From: Ferrovaceae bacterium
GTDB taxonomy: Bacteria; Pseudomonadota; Gammaproteobacteria; Burkholderiales; Ferrovaceae
Length of the DNA: 7,010 nt
Assembly: GCA_027457225.1 (NCBI GenBank)
Contig: DAIDTL010000051.1
Span: 1-7,010, forward strand
Direction of reading: 5' to 3'
The position numbers and the translations under genes are program-made. Positions 6,276 through 7,010 of this stretch are shown in pieces. Each line of letters begins with the position of its first letter. Positions within the stretch are counted from its first letter, which is position 1. The notes under the pieces are model-generated. The model searched no databases and was not told the DNA's origin. It saw only the letters and a list, made by a program, of their open reading frames with translations.

Positions 6276-6325
6276 GGGGGGGATTCAAAGACCGGCAACG
6301 GATTTAGTTGCCTTCGCCCCTTTTT
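6276..6325 (+). terminator. Possible intrinsic terminator after the SHOCT gene
   Basis: GGCAAC (6294-6299) and GTTGCC (6307-6312) form a perfect stem with a seven-base loop. An outer GGGG run (from 6276) can pair with CCCC (6317-6320), which is followed directly by TTTTT (6321-6325). The interrupted stem plus T-run suits a terminator about 180 bases after the SHOCT stop and just before the bactofilin gene. The stem is imperfect, so the call is tentative. Confidence 0.4.
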
Positions 6326-6367
6326 AGCGCTAGCCTTGAAAACCCATCCTCTCGATAGGCCTATACC

Positions 6368-6892
6368 ATGTCCATCTGGAATGACAATACTGCCTCCCGG
6401 CAGACCCTTACTCCCGACCCTGAAGCGAGGGAGCACCCCCGGCTCGACGCCCTGACAAGGCCCGAGCTCGTCCTGAGTCCTGCTCCCGCTCCGATAGCAC
6501 GCGCCGACACCGGCCTGCCCCGTAAAGAATCGCTGATCGCCGCAGACATCACCATCGAAGGCAAGATCGAAGGCGACGGCAACGTACGCATCGCCGGCAA
6601 GTTCAAGGGCAACGCCAACGTCCAGGGTGATCTCACGATCGAGGCAGGCGCCAAACTGACCGGCGGTGTGCGCGCCAACAAGGTCACAATCGCCGGTGAA
6701 CTGGAAGGTAACGTCGAGGAAGCCTCAGTCATCGATTTGCTGCAGACCGGCATCGTGATCGGCGACCTGAAGGCCGGTTCACTCACGGTCGCGGCCGGTG
6801 CCCGCATGCTCGGTCATGTCGAGTTCGGCTGGGACGACGACAAGGGCCCGAAAGCTGGCAAGCACGGCACGGAGAACGGTGCCAGCTCATGA
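6368..6892 (+). CDS. Bactofilin (polymer-forming cytoskeletal protein)
   Basis: Bactofilins polymerise without nucleotide into filaments that place cell-wall, stalk or motility factors. The 174-residue protein fits the family: a disordered, proline-rich N-terminus (1-52), a beta-helical core (about 55-153) built from short repeats such as ITIEGKIEGDGNVRIAGKFK, VQGDLTIEAGAKLTGGVRAN and a VTIAGELEGNV rung, and a charged, disordered tail. Glycine and valine/isoleucine alternate in the rungs as expected. There is no transmembrane segment, so the protein is cytosolic, possibly associated with the membrane. No strong Shine-Dalgarno precedes ATG 6368; a weak AGG lies eight bases upstream. The stop overlaps the start of the next gene (ATGA), pointing to a two-gene operon. 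No peptidoglycan hydrolase gene, a common bactofilin neighbour, is visible. Confidence 0.93.
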   Translation: MSIWNDNTASRQTLTPDPEAREHPRLDALTRPELVLSPAPAPIARADTGLPRKESLIAADITIEGKIEGDGNVRIAGKFKGNANVQGDLTIEAGAKLTGGVRANKVTIAGELEGNVEEASVIDLLQTGIVIGDLKAGSLTVAAGARMLGHVEFGWDDDKGPKAGKHGTENGASS

Positions 6893-7010
6893 GCAGTGTG
6901 CTCCCAGGCAACCCGGGGGCGACCCGCGAATGTCCGCATTGTCGGGAGACCATCCTCGTAAGCGCGGGGGTGTGTCCGGCCTGCCGGCATTACCTGCGCT
7001 TTGATGCCAG
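6889..7010 (+). CDS. Zinc-ribbon protein, N-terminal part, truncated by window edge
   Basis: ATG 6889 overlaps the bactofilin stop by four bases (ATGA) and opens a frame that stays open to the window end (40 codons). Residues 13-34 hold two CxxC knuckles, CPHC (15-18) and CPAC (29-32), spaced as in a small zinc ribbon: RECPHCRETILVSAGVCPAC, then RHYLRFDA. The rest of the protein lies outside the window, so its function cannot be given. Overlap with the bactofilin gene suggests translational coupling and a shared role, perhaps as a bactofilin partner. Its ribosome site would lie within the bactofilin 3' end (GGAGAACGG, about 6871-6879). Confidence 0.78.
   Translation, partial: MSSVLPGNPGATRECPHCRETILVSAGVCPACRHYLRFDA

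Noticed and set aside
6112..6327. 71-codon plus-strand frame between the SHOCT and bactofilin genes
   Set aside because: It overlaps hairpins and the probable terminator, has no ribosome site, and the composition does not look like a folded protein. Minus-strand frames here are equally open.
1..7010. CRISPR array, tRNA/rRNA, insertion sequence or attachment site
   Set aside because: No regularly spaced repeats, cloverleaf-like sequences, transposase motifs or terminal inverted repeats were seen by eye.

Overview
The window looks like a chromosomal segment of a Gram-negative proteobacterium, probably a beta- or gammaproteobacterium. This rests on the moderately high GC, the Sec-type signal peptides, and the mix of a DHA2 efflux permease like E. 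coli HsrA, a DksA-family protein and a bactofilin. The species cannot be told from the sequence alone.

Left part (minus strand, 1-1741): the window opens inside the 5' end of a PAP2-type phosphatase gene, of which only the first 77 codons are visible, starting at a GTG. Upstream of it and in the same direction lies a complete 14-TM-type MFS drug-efflux permease. A short divergent intergenic region then leads to a plus-strand gene for a small secreted DsrE-like protein.

Middle part (plus strand, 2452-6093): this holds a complete Cu(+)-type P1B-ATPase whose N-terminus carries a YHS domain and a CPMHP...CPICGM metal-binding module instead of the usual HMA domains. After a 368-base non-coding gap comes a DksA/TraR-family protein that keeps the coiled-coil-tip aspartates but has lost most of its zinc ligands. 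Next is a small exported or membrane protein with a Met/His/Gly-rich segment, a Cys/His cluster and a C-terminal SHOCT domain. My inference is that this is a metal-stress module: copper export, a zinc-independent transcriptional regulator, and a membrane accessory protein that may bind metal.

Right part (6368-7010): a bactofilin (polymer-forming cytoskeletal protein) overlaps by 4 bases with the start of a zinc-ribbon protein that runs off the window. The two are probably translationally coupled.

I see no CRISPR array, tRNA, rRNA or intact mobile element. No clearly unprecedented system stands out. The items most worth a second look are the zinc-ligand-poor DksA homologue, the SHOCT protein beside the copper pump, a short ORF that overlaps the DksA-like start codon, and dyad-rich leaders upstream of the ATPase and bactofilin genes.
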